The notes: generated from the sequence alone by a model not told the origin. A stretch of 64,000 bases of DNA from Litorimonas haliclonae (GCF_965138505.1 NZ_CBCSCO010000001.1:248001-312000); one strand, 5' to 3'. Positions 15,136 to 24,537 are shown, numbered from the stretch's first letter. Numbers and translations: made by a program.

Positions 15136-18100
15136 TCATGTCTCACGCTTGATATTAATATCTCTCTGCGGGAACGGGATTTCGATGTTGTTTGCCGTGA
15201 GAGCCGCGTTGATTTCTGAGTTGACGTCATGCGTGGCCGGCAAACGCTGAAAGACCGCCGAAACGAACATCCGAATTTCAAAGTTAAGTGAACTGTCTCC
15301 GTGAGCCATAAAAAAGACCGTCGGAGGAGGATCGCTTAAAACATCCGGATGCGCCTCCAATACGTTTGTCAAAATTTGCGTAACCTGCTGAATATCCGAA
15401 CCGTAAGCGACACCAATATTGATGATGATGCGTGTGACCGCGTTGTTCAGCGTCCAGTTGGTCACCTCCCCTGTAATAATCGCCTTATTCGGTAGTAAAA
15501 CCTCGCGATTGTCAAAGTCTGTGATCGTCGTCGCACGAATTTTTACGTTATTGACGGTTCCGGTGAGATTGTTGATGGTTACTACGTCGCCCACCCGCAC
15601 TGGACGTTCAAAAAGAATAATGATGCCCGAGATGAAATTGGCTATAATTTCCTGTAGACCAAACCCGATACCAACGCCGAGCGCGGCGACGATCCATTGT
15701 AGCTTTGACCAATCAAGGCCGAGCAATGCCAAAGAAACAACGGCGCCAGTCCCAATTAATATATAGCCCGCAATTGTCACCGTGGCGTAACGCGTGCCAG
15801 AATCTAAGTTTAAACGGTCAAAGGCCAGAAGTTCTAAGATCGCTTTTACATTTCTCGCCGCAATGAGCGAGCCGACTAAGATCAAAGTCGAAACGAGAAC
15901 GTGCGAAAGAGTAACAGAACGAGTTACGTCTTCGCCGTTGACGGTCCGGCTTTGTTGCCAGAGCGTGATGTCTTCTGCGATCCCTAGCGCAGGGAGAAGC
16001 GGGCCCCATAATTTCCAGAGCCCGTAAAGAAACACCAGAATAGATAGGGTGAACAAGGTTTTTCGAATTTGCATGGAAAGCGAGACAGAATCCACGGGTT
16101 CGGGCGTAGAAGGTCTTGCTTCGCCGCTTTGGTCCGCTTCGGATTTAGCCTGATGTTCCACAAGGCGTTGATGTCTCCGCCGAGCAGCCCTTGAGAGCAA
16201 ATATCTGTCATGTGCCACGTTAATTGTTCGAAGTAACAATCCGTATAAAATAGAAATTGTTAGCCCTAAAATTCCGGTTCTGAAAATTCGGATCTGGAGT
16301 TCAATAGCGGTATCAAAATACCCGATTAAAGGGGCTAGCCCGACCACTAAGGGGATAAGAACAAGTATAGGGAAAATGGACGTGATGCGCGGAGAAGCAG
16401 AAGTCTCCATAACAATAGAAGCTGCGACGCCGCCTTTTGGCCGAAAGAACAAATACGCCATCACAGAAATAGCCACGGAAACGCAAACGAAAGCTATAAG
16501 TGCGAGGCCATACCTTAAGCTTGGTTCGTTCTCATATAACCCCATAGCCAACAGAAATGTCATGACCGAAACAACGGGCGTGAACCACGCTAAGTGTTTG
16601 GACAATGAATTTCTCGCTTGGTCGCTCCACCCTAAATGCGCGCCCAAAAGACCGTCATCCCCACATATTACTTTGAAGGTGAAAAGGATAAAGAAGAGCG
16701 ATCCAGTCGACGTCAAAGCGGCGCTTAGGGCTTGAGTGAAATTCGGTGGGGAGTCAGAAATGAATAATATTGACCCTGCACTCACTAAGATAAGAGCCAG
16801 CGGGGCGGCGATAAGGAAAGAAAGAATAAGCGCAAAGGGGGTCACCAAAAACCCATCGGACCTTTCACCTTTTGTACTTTTACCGACACGCTCGGCAAGG
16901 GACGATAGCTGCCTTTTCATTGAAGATCGCAACACCCATAGGAGCAAGGGGAAACCCAACAAGTAAAAAAATGATAAGGGCGATTTTATAAGTTCATTTT
17001 TAAAAACTGTTCCGGCTGATTTCCAGTTAGATGGACTTCCAATATAGACCAAACCCGTTGGTATGTTTTTCAACGCCATCAAGGGCGATGAGTCATTTGT
17101 TCGCAACCAAATAAGGCGTCGATCCAAACGCGTTTCGACGCTCTCGGTTAATTGGATCGTTTCTCGCGTTACAACCACTGTTTTCGCACGGCGTTCCAAA
17201 TCAATCCGCGCAGCGTCAATAAGGTTGACGAGTAATTCCCGGCGCAATGCCTGTAAGTCTTGAACAAGGTCAGGATATTTTTCAGAGAGTATAAAAGCGG
17301 AGTTGGCATCTGGGAGCTGAGTCATAAGGAACTCCCCACCTGGCTGCATTGAACGCCCGATAAGTTGCAATCGATCTTCCCAAAGTATTGTTCTAAGTTG
17401 CAAGTCCGTCCGAGTCGCCTCGCTCTTTTCCAAGGACAGTTCCATGGCATCCGTATCCGCTAAACCGGATTTGACTCGGCGCAAAAGCCCGGCCGTTTCA
17501 TCTGATAATTCTTCTGCCGCTAGAACGCGTTCAACTGTTGAGCTAGAGGTAGAAACTCGCTGATAAACTTCATTCATCTGAGAAGATATATTTCCCAATG
17601 TCGCCGTATTCTGGGTAATCTCCAAGAGCTTATCCGCCAAACGACTAGACTCTTCTGCAATGGCTATAAGGCCAGGTGAAGTTGATTGCGCTCTCTCGAC
17701 TTGTTCTTTTGCCCTGATCGCAATTTGCTGGGAGGATAAAACTCTATTTTCGCTCACCGATAGCTTCAATCTCGCAACATAGGTTTGAAGTCGGTCATAT
17801 TTGGCATTGGTTAGTTCAATTTGGGCTTCCGTTATACGTTGTCTTGCCGGAAGGGTGGAAAGCTCAGTCTGCAGCGTCAGGATTTTTTGCCGCAACTCAG
17901 TGTTCTTAGCTTGTGTCGCCAGAGTTTTGACGGTGTCTTCACTCTCAGGAACATTTGCAGTTTCATCCCGCTGAGCTTGCAGTCGAAAAAGTTCCGTCGA
18001 AATAAGGTTTGCGCGGTTTCCCTGAAACGTTTTTTTGGCGTCCAATTGATCCAAGGTGTTGCGTGTTTCCAACAGCTCACTCTCAGACTGATTAAGCTGC

Positions 18101-18450
18101 TGGGGACGCTCATCAATATTGGCTGGCAGTAATTGAACCGGTGCCCCTTCCAGCTCTTTTAGTTGTTGATTTATACTCGCCAGTGTCGCTTCTTCGCCCT
18201 CCGCAGCTTGTTTATAAGACTGGGCCTCTGCCTCGAGTTCCCTTGCATTTTCCAAAAGCTGCTGAGCAGCCCGAAGCTCTTGTTCCCGGGCGGTTTTAGA
18301 AGGAGAATCCGCTTGGGTTTCTAGAGCCGTAAGGGCCGTCTCAATCTCGGAGCGCAAGCTATTGTTAGAGTGAGAAAATGCAGGTAAATTCGCACATATG
18401 CTGAGCGCAAAGCAGAGTATAAAAATAGAGAAATGAACAGACTTTTTCAT
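15136..18450 (-). CDS. Large mechanosensitive ion channel, MscK/MscM type
   Basis: A 1104-residue channel of the MscS superfamily with the layout of the large MscK/MscM (KefA) group. A signal peptide (about 1-27) is followed by a periplasmic coiled-coil domain rich in Gln, Glu and Leu (about 30-460). About eleven membrane segments come next, and the C-terminus carries the MscS core. The pore region is recognisable in GVGIGFGLQEIIANFISGII and the beta domain in FERPVRVGDVV and LLPNKAIITGEVTNW. Such channels open under membrane tension and release solutes on osmotic downshock; the organism is probably marine. The gene stands alone with intergenic regions on both sides. Confidence 0.93.
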   Translation of the reverse strand: MKKSVHFSIFILCFALSICANLPAFSHSNNSLRSEIETALTALETQADSPSKTAREQELRAAQQLLENARELEAEAQSYKQAAEGEEATLASINQQLKELEGAPVQLLPANIDERPQQLNQSESELLETRNTLDQLDAKKTFQGNRANLISTELFRLQAQRDETANVPESEDTVKTLATQAKNTELRQKILTLQTELSTLPARQRITEAQIELTNAKYDRLQTYVARLKLSVSENRVLSSQQIAIRAKEQVERAQSTSPGLIAIAEESSRLADKLLEITQNTATLGNISSQMNEVYQRVSTSSSTVERVLAAEELSDETAGLLRRVKSGLADTDAMELSLEKSEATRTDLQLRTILWEDRLQLIGRSMQPGGEFLMTQLPDANSAFILSEKYPDLVQDLQALRRELLVNLIDAARIDLERRAKTVVVTRETIQLTESVETRLDRRLIWLRTNDSSPLMALKNIPTGLVYIGSPSNWKSAGTVFKNELIKSPLSFFYLLGFPLLLWVLRSSMKRQLSSLAERVGKSTKGERSDGFLVTPFALILSFLIAAPLALILVSAGSILFISDSPPNFTQALSAALTSTGSLFFILFTFKVICGDDGLLGAHLGWSDQARNSLSKHLAWFTPVVSVMTFLLAMGLYENEPSLRYGLALIAFVCVSVAISVMAYLFFRPKGGVAASIVMETSASPRITSIFPILVLIPLVVGLAPLIGYFDTAIELQIRIFRTGILGLTISILYGLLLRTINVAHDRYLLSRAARRRHQRLVEHQAKSEADQSGEARPSTPEPVDSVSLSMQIRKTLFTLSILVFLYGLWKLWGPLLPALGIAEDITLWQQSRTVNGEDVTRSVTLSHVLVSTLILVGSLIAARNVKAILELLAFDRLNLDSGTRYATVTIAGYILIGTGAVVSLALLGLDWSKLQWIVAALGVGIGFGLQEIIANFISGIIILFERPVRVGDVVTINNLTGTVNNVKIRATTITDFDNREVLLPNKAIITGEVTNWTLNNAVTRIIINIGVAYGSDIQQVTQILTNVLEAHPDVLSDPPPTVFFMAHGDSSLNFEIRMFVSAVFQRLPATHDVNSEINAALTANNIEIPFPQRDINIKRET

Positions 18451-18814
18451 AACTTAGCTTTTGGAACGTCAGAGCGTTGAAAGCAAAATATATATTGTCA
18501 GCTCTCGTTCAACTCTTTGAAGTTTAAACCTAATTTATCTGTGACTGTTTTTAGAATTTCTATGCGCCGACTTACAGTTTCGGGAATTCCAAGCTTTGCG
18601 CGTCTGTAACCAGATACCTCTGCTTCCAAATCCATCCACAGCTTATCGCAATACTATATATTGAATCTTGTGGAGAACTACCTCCCCCATCTTGTGGTCT
18701 AGCTCTCAGTAGATACGATATATTGAGGATAAGGCGTAAAAACCTTAAGAAGAACACTATATATAGTGTCAGCGGCCTTTCGGCTGGCACATAGGCTAAT
18801 AAGGGACCTGAATT
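18451..18814. promoter_or_regulatory. gcrA promoter region with DnaA-box-like and GANTC sites
   Basis: No gene is seen in these 364 bp. Two sites fit the relaxed Caulobacter DnaA consensus: CCATCCACA at 18632-18640 (plus) and TTCTCCACA at 18669-18677 (minus). A CcrM site GAATC lies between them at 18663-18667. A perfect 16-bp palindrome, ACACTATATATAGTGT, is at 18754-18769. It overlaps a leader hairpin (GTGTCAGC ... GCTGGCAC, 18766-18789) just before the ribosome-binding site AGGGA. DnaA activates gcrA in Caulobacter, so the sites make sense, but they are short and could be chance. Confidence 0.55.
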
Positions 18815-19357
18815 ATGGCTTGGACTGAGGACCGCGTTGCGACTTTGACAAAATTATGGGCCGAAGGATTATCGGCCAGCCAGATCGCCAAGGAGCTTGG
18901 CGAAGTGACACGTAACGCTGTAATTGGCAAGGTTCACCGCCTTGGTCTATCTGGCCGCGCAAAACCGTCTCGGCCTAAACGTAAAACGACGAAAAAAGCA
19001 GCGACGGGAACGACGCCTGCGCCAAAGCCGCGCGCGCCGCGCACGCCGTCGGCGCCCCGCACACCCGAGCAGATCGTGGCCGCTGCCGCCGTTCCGGCCC
19101 CGCCTCCCCTAGAAGCCAAGAAAATGTCTAATGGGGAATTTGCGACAATTCTCACCATTACAGATCATATGTGCAAGTGGCCAATTGGTGACCCCTCCAA
19201 ATCCGAATTTCGTTTCTGTGGCCGGAAAACAGAGGAAGATGAGCCTTATTGCGTGGCCCACTCTCGTGTAGCTTATCAACCGAGCCGCCGCCGAGGGTCG
19301 TCCAGTAATACCAAGGCCATTGGCCCGAACCCAACCTCTCGAAAACGCCTGCGTTAG
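18815..19357 (+). CDS. gcrA: GcrA cell-cycle regulator
   Basis: A 180-residue GcrA protein. The N-terminal DNA-binding domain begins MAWTEDRVATLTKLWAEGLS and includes the helix TRNAVIGKVHRLGLSGRAKP. A Pro/Ala/Lys-rich linker follows (about 50-100). The conserved C-terminal sigma-70-binding part includes CKWPIGDP, FRFCGR and YCVAHSRVAY. GcrA binds RNA polymerase sigma-70 and activates promoters carrying GANTC sites methylated by CcrM, driving S-phase genes in Caulobacterales. Its own promoter has a GANTC site and DnaA-like boxes, and a likely target (the podJ-like gene with GATTC) lies 13 kb away. Confidence 0.97.
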   Translation: MAWTEDRVATLTKLWAEGLSASQIAKELGEVTRNAVIGKVHRLGLSGRAKPSRPKRKTTKKAATGTTPAPKPRAPRTPSAPRTPEQIVAAAAVPAPPPLEAKKMSNGEFATILTITDHMCKWPIGDPSKSEFRFCGRKTEEDEPYCVAHSRVAYQPSRRRGSSSNTKAIGPNPTSRKRLR

Positions 19358-19375
19358 ACCATAAGAATATTGGAA

Positions 19376-19402
19376 AAGGCGCCTCAACGGCGCCTTTTTT
19401 AT
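19376..19402 (+). terminator. Rho-independent terminator of gcrA
   Basis: AAAAGGCGCC-TCAAC-GGCGCCTTTTTT: a 6-bp GC core extended by A-T pairs and a run of six T, 18 bp after the gcrA stop codon. It also lies near the end of the convergent VOC gene and may serve both. Confidence 0.9.
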
Positions 19403-19420
19403 ACCTGCTCCTCAAGGTAT

Positions 19421-19879
19421 TCATCGAGCCAAAGCCCCAAAACGCGACATTTTTCCAAGCTCTCTGATCACTTGGTTTTTGAAAGCCTTTTTCTGAGTGA
19501 TATAGCTGACAACTTCATATTCTACCTGATCCGCATCATAAAAATAAAAGCGCCGCCCCGGTTCATAATCTCCGTAATTTCTTGGTATGAGGCCTTCTGC
19601 AACAACACGTTTTTCAACGGCGTTCAAATCTTCAACGACCAAAGCGATATGGTTAAGCCCTCCTCGTAAATTGTATGTCTCTATAGCCCCCTCTTGAATG
19701 CCGCCCGGGCTATAGAGGGCAAGGTAACTATGATCATTACCGACATGGACGGTATAACCACTGCCGAGGCTAGGCCCCTCCCACCTTATATCCCACCCAA
19801 ATAATCGGTGGAGCATAGACGCCGTTTTTTTAGGGTCCTCGACTGTTATATTTACATGTTCCAATGTTGCTTTTTCCAT
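19421..19879 (-). CDS. VOC (glyoxalase/bleomycin-resistance fold) protein under SoxR control
   Basis: A 152-residue vicinal-oxygen-chelate protein. It starts EHVNITVEDPKKTASMLHRL, repeats the fold with GGLNHIALVVEDLNAVEKRV and ends in DQVEYEVVSYI. The His of EHVN, the His of LNHI and the Glu of VEYE are the expected metal ligands of the fold. Members are lyases, dioxygenases or resistance proteins; which applies is not clear. A GAAGGA site precedes the ATG. The gene is divergent from soxR, and its promoter spans the SoxR box with the long 19-bp spacer of SoxR-activated promoters, so induction by redox-cycling compounds is likely. Confidence 0.88.
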   Translation of the reverse strand: MEKATLEHVNITVEDPKKTASMLHRLFGWDIRWEGPSLGSGYTVHVGNDHSYLALYSPGGIQEGAIETYNLRGGLNHIALVVEDLNAVEKRVVAEGLIPRNYGDYEPGRRFYFYDADQVEYEVVSYITQKKAFKNQVIRELGKMSRFGALAR

Positions 19880-19914
19880 GGCGTTTTTCCTTCTCTTGTC
19901 ATTAACGCCGTTTA

Positions 19915-19945
19915 AAGCTACGACCTCAAGTTAAGTTGAGGTCAA
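19915..19945 (-). promoter_or_regulatory. SoxR box in a 19-bp-spaced promoter for the VOC gene
   Basis: Minus-strand -35 TTGACC (19945-19940) and -10 TAGCTT (19920-19915) are separated by exactly 19 bp, the overlong spacer that MerR-type activators correct. Between and over them lies a 22-bp dyad (19922-19943) with perfect 8-bp arms GACCTCAA / TTGAGGTC. It matches the SoxR box of the Escherichia coli soxS promoter, whose arms are CCTCAA and TTGAGG. The predicted start of transcription leaves about 30 bases of leader for the VOC gene. Confidence 0.85.
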
Positions 19946-19953
19946 GCGCAAAA

Positions 19954-20427
19954 ATGAAAAAAGCCAAAAAAGTCATTTCGATCGGCAAAATAGCGAAAAG
20001 GACAGGGGTCGCCGTCTCCGCCATTCGGTTTTACGAAGAAGCTGGGCTCGTAACGCCCGAACGGAATAAAAGCGGACAACGCGTATTTGAATCGTCTGAC
20101 ATACGCCGTATATCCTTTATCATCATTGCACAAAAACTAGGGTTTTCGTTAAAGCAAATAAAAGCCCAGATGGATATTTTACCAGACGGGCGAACACCTT
20201 CACTCAAAGACTGGGAAAAGATTAGTCAAAGTTTCAGCATTGACATTGAAGACCGTATTCTTGCTCTCACGCGCCTCAAGGAAAAGCTAACAGGCTGTAT
20301 GGGGTGCGGGTGTTTGTCCCTGTCGCACTGCGCCTTGTACAATACTGACGATATGGCCGCACAAAGCGGGACCGGGCCACGTTACCTTTTGCAAAAGAAA
20401 CAAGCGAAACAAATTAAAGTGGATTAA
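19954..20427 (+). CDS. soxR: Redox-sensitive MerR-family activator SoxR
   Basis: A 157-residue SoxR. The MerR helix-turn-helix (SIGKIAKRTGVAVSAIRFYE) is followed by a dimerisation helix. The [2Fe-2S] site is complete: CMGCGCLSLSHC, spacing C-X2-C-X-C-X5-C. SoxR senses oxidation of this cluster by redox-active compounds. The ATG at 19954 is chosen over an in-frame TTG at 19936 because the latter lies inside the SoxR operator. There is no soxS gene here, as is usual outside enterics; the divergent VOC gene is the visible target. Confidence 0.95.
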   Translation: MKKAKKVISIGKIAKRTGVAVSAIRFYEEAGLVTPERNKSGQRVFESSDIRRISFIIIAQKLGFSLKQIKAQMDILPDGRTPSLKDWEKISQSFSIDIEDRILALTRLKEKLTGCMGCGCLSLSHCALYNTDDMAAQSGTGPRYLLQKKQAKQIKVD

Positions 20428-20500
20428 AGGGAACAGAATGCTATAGGTAGCGTATAAACTTCACCCAATGAGGGGTGAATTAAAAATAAGGGGACACTCA

Positions 20501-20665
20501 ATGTCTGATAATAACGGATCCGGAAAAGGGATATATTTCATCGTCGGCGCACTTGTCATCGCCGTACTTGGTTTAGGCTATATGTATATTAGTGGCCAAT
20601 CTGCAGACGAGCCTGATTTGGCGATTGAAGTCGATGAAAATGGTATTGATGTCGACTCTAACTAG
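20501..20665 (+). CDS. Small single-pass membrane protein
   Basis: A 54-residue protein, MSDNNGSGK followed by one membrane span (IYFIVGALVIAVLGLGYMYI) and an acidic tail (DEPDLAIEVDENGIDVDSN). AAGGGG lies 7 bases before the chosen ATG, better than an upstream in-frame start. The leader contains a short dyad (TTCACCC-AATGAG-GGGTGAA). It is not recognised as a named family. It follows soxR by 73 bp on the same strand and may be co-transcribed. Confidence 0.7.
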   Translation: MSDNNGSGKGIYFIVGALVIAVLGLGYMYISGQSADEPDLAIEVDENGIDVDSN

Positions 20666-20676
20666 GTCGACCCTCT

Positions 20677-22485
20677 CTAAGATTTAGAAATAACTTCTAG
20701 AAACGCTTCGCCAAACCTGTCGAATTTCGTTTCTCCAACGCCCGATACCTCTAGCATATTATGTCGGTGGGTCGGGCGTTTTGCTACCATATCCATTAAA
20801 GTTGCATCTGAAAATACGACAAAGGCCGGTTTCCCGAGTGCCCGCGCTATCTCCGATCGAAGCGCCTTAAGCTGAATGAGCAAAGATTGATCCTTATCAG
20901 ACAAATCAGTCTGTTTCTTGGCTTGCGCCGTACGCTCGGCGCGGCGGGTGGATTTGATCGGTGGTCTCATGTGAAACTCGCCCTGCCCCTCAATCATTGC
21001 CTCCGCCTCGGGGGAGAGTGTCAGAGCACCGTAACGGGAAATATCCATGCCCAGTAGACCCCGCGCTACCGCTTGGCGAATAAGCGCTTGCAAAAAAGCC
21101 TTCCCGCTCGATTCCGCCCGCCCAAAGCTCGGCAAATTATCATGATTGAATTGTTTGATGCGGTCGGTGTCTTCACCGCGGGCGACCGCCACGATATGGG
21201 TCGTCCCAAAACGTTGACCCGTCTGAGCAATGGACGCGAAAATGGCCCGCGCCGCAGCCGTGGCTTCAACCTGTTCCGGCGGGTTAAGACAGTTATCGCA
21301 ATTCCCACAGGGCGCGGTTGTTTCGCCAAAGTAATTCAGCAGGGCCTGACGGCGACAGCCGGACGTTTCGCAATATCCAATAAGCGCATCCAGACGCTTA
21401 AATTCGCGCATTTGATGATCCCGATCACTCCCGTCATTGGTAATAAACTGACGGCGCAAACGAATGTCATCCAAACCAAATAGAAGCGCCGTCTCCGCTG
21501 GGAGGCCATCCCGACCTGCGCGACCGATCTCTTGGTAATAAGCTTCCATCGAAGACGGCAAATTTGTATGATAAACGAAACGAATATCCGGCTTGTCTAT
21601 ACCCATTCCGAAAGCGATTGTTGCGACCATTATAATGCCGGGCTCGGCCATAAACCGGTCAAGGTTTTCGAACCGATCTTCGGAAGTCATACCCGCATGA
21701 TAAGGCAAGGCCGTATAGCCCGCATCATTTAAAGACTTTGCGTAAGTCTCTGTATTCTTACGGGAAAGGCAATAGACAATTCCCGAATTACCTTTTTGAT
21801 TGATCAAAAGATTATTTAATTGCCGAGGCCGATTATCCACGGGAAGGACAGTCAGAGACAGATTGGGACGATCAAACCCGTGCACGATAATTTTGCCACG
21901 TCGGCTGAATAATTGCTGCGCGATGTCTTCGCGCGTAGCGTCGTCCGCCGTCGCTGTGAAGGCGGCAAAATTACTCTCGGGAAACAAGTTATGGAGTCGG
22001 GTCAAGTCGGCATACTCGGGACGAAAAGCGGGGCCCCATTTAGACACGCAGTGCGCTTCGTCCACGACAAACAAGGAAGGGTTCAAGGCTTTCATTGCGG
22101 ATAACATCCGCCCGGTCATAAGCCGCTCAGGCGAGACATACAGTATCTTGCTCCTGCCGTTTGTGACGTCTCGCCACTGAGCAATATTCTCTTCGCGGCT
22201 TTGGCTAGAGTGAAGACAGGAGGCTGCAATGCCGTTCGCTCGTAGGCCTGCGACCTGATTATCCATCAGCGCCACAAGGGGTGAGACAACAATGGTCGGG
22301 CGCGGCAAAATTTGCGACGGCACTTGATAGCAAAGTGACTTCCCGGCCCCGGTCGGCATAACGGCCAGAACGGGTTCTCCTTTCAAAACGCCTTGAATTA
22401 TATCCTCCTGTCCGGGACGAAAGTCGTCGAATCCGAATGTGGATTGCAAGATATCAAGAGGAGTCGGCATGGCTTGCGTGGTCAT
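20677..22485 (-). CDS. recQ: ATP-dependent DNA helicase RecQ
   Basis: A 602-residue 3'-to-5' helicase of recombination and fork repair. Seen in order are FRPGQEDII (Q motif region), MPTGAGKSLCYQVP (Walker A), VVDEAHCVSKWG (DEAH box), FTATADDATR, IAFGMGIDKPDIRFV and QEIGRAGRDG (motif VI). The RecQ zinc cluster follows (CETSGCRRQ, CGNCDNC), then a winged helix and a C-terminal HRDC domain (SDKDQSLLIQLKALRSEIA, ending in the final 80 residues). It is the normal length for bacterial RecQ. Neighbours give no further hint. Confidence 0.96.
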   Translation of the reverse strand: MTTQAMPTPLDILQSTFGFDDFRPGQEDIIQGVLKGEPVLAVMPTGAGKSLCYQVPSQILPRPTIVVSPLVALMDNQVAGLRANGIAASCLHSSQSREENIAQWRDVTNGRSKILYVSPERLMTGRMLSAMKALNPSLFVVDEAHCVSKWGPAFRPEYADLTRLHNLFPESNFAAFTATADDATREDIAQQLFSRRGKIIVHGFDRPNLSLTVLPVDNRPRQLNNLLINQKGNSGIVYCLSRKNTETYAKSLNDAGYTALPYHAGMTSEDRFENLDRFMAEPGIIMVATIAFGMGIDKPDIRFVYHTNLPSSMEAYYQEIGRAGRDGLPAETALLFGLDDIRLRRQFITNDGSDRDHQMREFKRLDALIGYCETSGCRRQALLNYFGETTAPCGNCDNCLNPPEQVEATAAARAIFASIAQTGQRFGTTHIVAVARGEDTDRIKQFNHDNLPSFGRAESSGKAFLQALIRQAVARGLLGMDISRYGALTLSPEAEAMIEGQGEFHMRPPIKSTRRAERTAQAKKQTDLSDKDQSLLIQLKALRSEIARALGKPAFVVFSDATLMDMVAKRPTHRHNMLEVSGVGETKFDRFGEAFLEVISKS

Positions 22486-22648
22486 AGATTTATGCGCCGG
22501 TCTTGCAAGAGCCTTTTCTCATCTTCAGCTCCCCTCTGGCCCTAGACTAAGGTGCAAACTGCGCTGATTTAACCCTCGCCCGAGCGTCTCGTTCGCGTTA
22601 AAGCCCCCCTTAAATTATTTGACCCCGTTATTGAAAGGTCAGGCAAAC

Positions 22649-24526
22649 GTGTCAGACGAACAGGATATCGATATATCCCGCAGCAGCGGGGCCGCTCTTA
22701 CCGCGCAAATCGAAGACGACAAGACTAAGAGGGGTAAAGCCAAGAGCATAAAGCCGCTGCGGCAGCTCTGGCCGTTCATTGCCCGCTATCCCCTCACCCT
22801 TACCTTGTTCTTGATCGCTCTATTGATTGCAGCCGGACTAAACCTCGCCTTGCCGTTGGCAGCCAAAGTGATAATTGATTGTGGCTTTATTGGTGATACA
22901 GAGCCCTTGGCATATTGTAGCACCTACGCCTTGGGTGGTAATGTTGAAAGTCTGACACCCTATTTCGGGTTCGCTATTGTTATCGCAATCACCTTAGCCA
23001 TTTTCAGTTCAGCACGATTTTATTTCATTAGCATGTTGGGCCAGCGCGTTATTGCTGACATCCGCAAAGCGGTCTTCGGCAAACTTACCCGCCTTGATCT
23101 CACCTTCTTTGAAACCTTGCGAACAGGGGAAGTTCTGTCCCGTCTGACGACTGACACCACGCTGATCGAAACCGTTATTGGGTCTTCGGTGTCATTTGCT
23201 CTCCGTTCGGCTGCGGTGACCATTGGGGCCATTTTGTGGATGTTCTTTGTCAGTTGGGAGCTAACCTTGCTGGTTCTCCTTATTGGCCCCATAATACTTG
23301 TTCCGGCTATATTTATCGGCAGGTCTATCCGAAAGCTCTCCATGACTAGCCAAAACAATCTGGCACACGCCTCTGCCCGGGCCGGAGAAGCTATCGGCGC
23401 GATTGCGACCGTGCAGGCCTTTACGAGAGAGGCTTATGAGCGGAAGTCTTTTGATGTCGCAGTCGAAGACACCTTCAGCGCAAATAGAAAACGGATATTT
23501 GTTCGATCAATTATGACACTCGTTATATTTGGGGTTGGCCTGACAGGCATGGTAGGCGTTCTCTGGTACGGTGCCAAGCTTGTCAGCCAGCCTGGCTCAG
23601 ACATGACTGGTGGCTCAATTGCCCAATTCATATTTTTGGCTATTACGGCGGTCTCAAATGTCGGGTTTCTCACAGGAACATGGACGGAGCTCCTCCGTGC
23701 GTCAGGCGCAACAGAACGGGTCATGGAGTTATTGGGAGAAGACCCCGCTATACTGGCACCATCCGAATCCAGTGACTTCAATTCTGCAACGGGCGCAATC
23801 GCTTTTGAGAATGTCACCTTTGTGTACCCGTCCCGTCCGACCGAGAGAGCATTGCAAAATGTTCAATTCAACATTCAGGCCGGAGAAACCGTCGCTCTGG
23901 TCGGCCCGTCCGGGGCAGGAAAATCCACCGTCTTCCAGCTCTTGTTACGCTTTTACGATGTTCAATCCGGCGAGATTAAGTTAGACGATCTGCCAATCAC
24001 CCAAATGTCCCCGCAAAATCTGCGTGAGCAATTTGCTATTGTGCAACAAAACACGCCTCTCTTTTCCGGGACTGCTTTGGAAAATATTCGCTATGGTCGA
24101 GAAGGCGCGACAGATAACGAAGTTATTGCCGCCGCTAAGGCTGCCTTTGCGCATGAGTTTATCGAAAAACTGCCTGAGGGTTATAAAACCGACCTCGGCG
24201 AGTCTGCGGTCACTCTTTCGGGCGGACAAAGACAGCGTCTCGCCATTGCAAGAGCGATTTTACGCGACGCGCCTATATTGCTTCTAGACGAGGCGACCAG
24301 CGCTCTTGACGCCGAAAGTGAGCGCGCCGTTCAATCCGCTTTTGAAGCCATGTCCAAGACCAAAACGACATTAGTTATCGCCCACCGTTTGGCAACTGTG
24401 TTAAAGGCCGACCGGATTATTGTCATGGATGAAGGCAAAATTGTCGAAATCGGCACACATGAAAGCCTATTGGCCCAAGACGGCCTTTACGCACGTCTCG
24501 CCGCGCTACAATTTACGTCAAGCTAG
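22649..24526 (+). CDS. ABC exporter half-transporter (fused permease and ATPase)
   Basis: About 625 residues. A short hydrophilic start (SDEQDIDISRSSGAAL) leads to six membrane segments (ABC transmembrane type 1) and an ATPase domain with GPSGAGKST (Walker A), VQQNTPLFSGTALENI (Q loop), LSGGQRQR (signature) and ILLLDEATSALD (Walker B). This is the MsbA/multidrug or lipid exporter plan and works as a dimer. A GTG start with AAAGGTCAGG upstream is used; an in-frame TTG 10 codons earlier is less likely. The exported substrate is unknown. Confidence 0.92.
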   Translation: MSDEQDIDISRSSGAALTAQIEDDKTKRGKAKSIKPLRQLWPFIARYPLTLTLFLIALLIAAGLNLALPLAAKVIIDCGFIGDTEPLAYCSTYALGGNVESLTPYFGFAIVIAITLAIFSSARFYFISMLGQRVIADIRKAVFGKLTRLDLTFFETLRTGEVLSRLTTDTTLIETVIGSSVSFALRSAAVTIGAILWMFFVSWELTLLVLLIGPIILVPAIFIGRSIRKLSMTSQNNLAHASARAGEAIGAIATVQAFTREAYERKSFDVAVEDTFSANRKRIFVRSIMTLVIFGVGLTGMVGVLWYGAKLVSQPGSDMTGGSIAQFIFLAITAVSNVGFLTGTWTELLRASGATERVMELLGEDPAILAPSESSDFNSATGAIAFENVTFVYPSRPTERALQNVQFNIQAGETVALVGPSGAGKSTVFQLLLRFYDVQSGEIKLDDLPITQMSPQNLREQFAIVQQNTPLFSGTALENIRYGREGATDNEVIAAAKAAFAHEFIEKLPEGYKTDLGESAVTLSGGQRQRLAIARAILRDAPILLLDEATSALDAESERAVQSAFEAMSKTKTTLVIAHRLATVLKADRIIVMDEGKIVEIGTHESLLAQDGLYARLAALQFTSS

Positions 24527-24537
24527 AGCTTTAAAAC

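Noticed and set aside
18572..18790. 72-codon minus-strand frame in the gcrA promoter
   Set aside because: It lies opposite promoter elements, has no family features and starts inside the leader hairpin.
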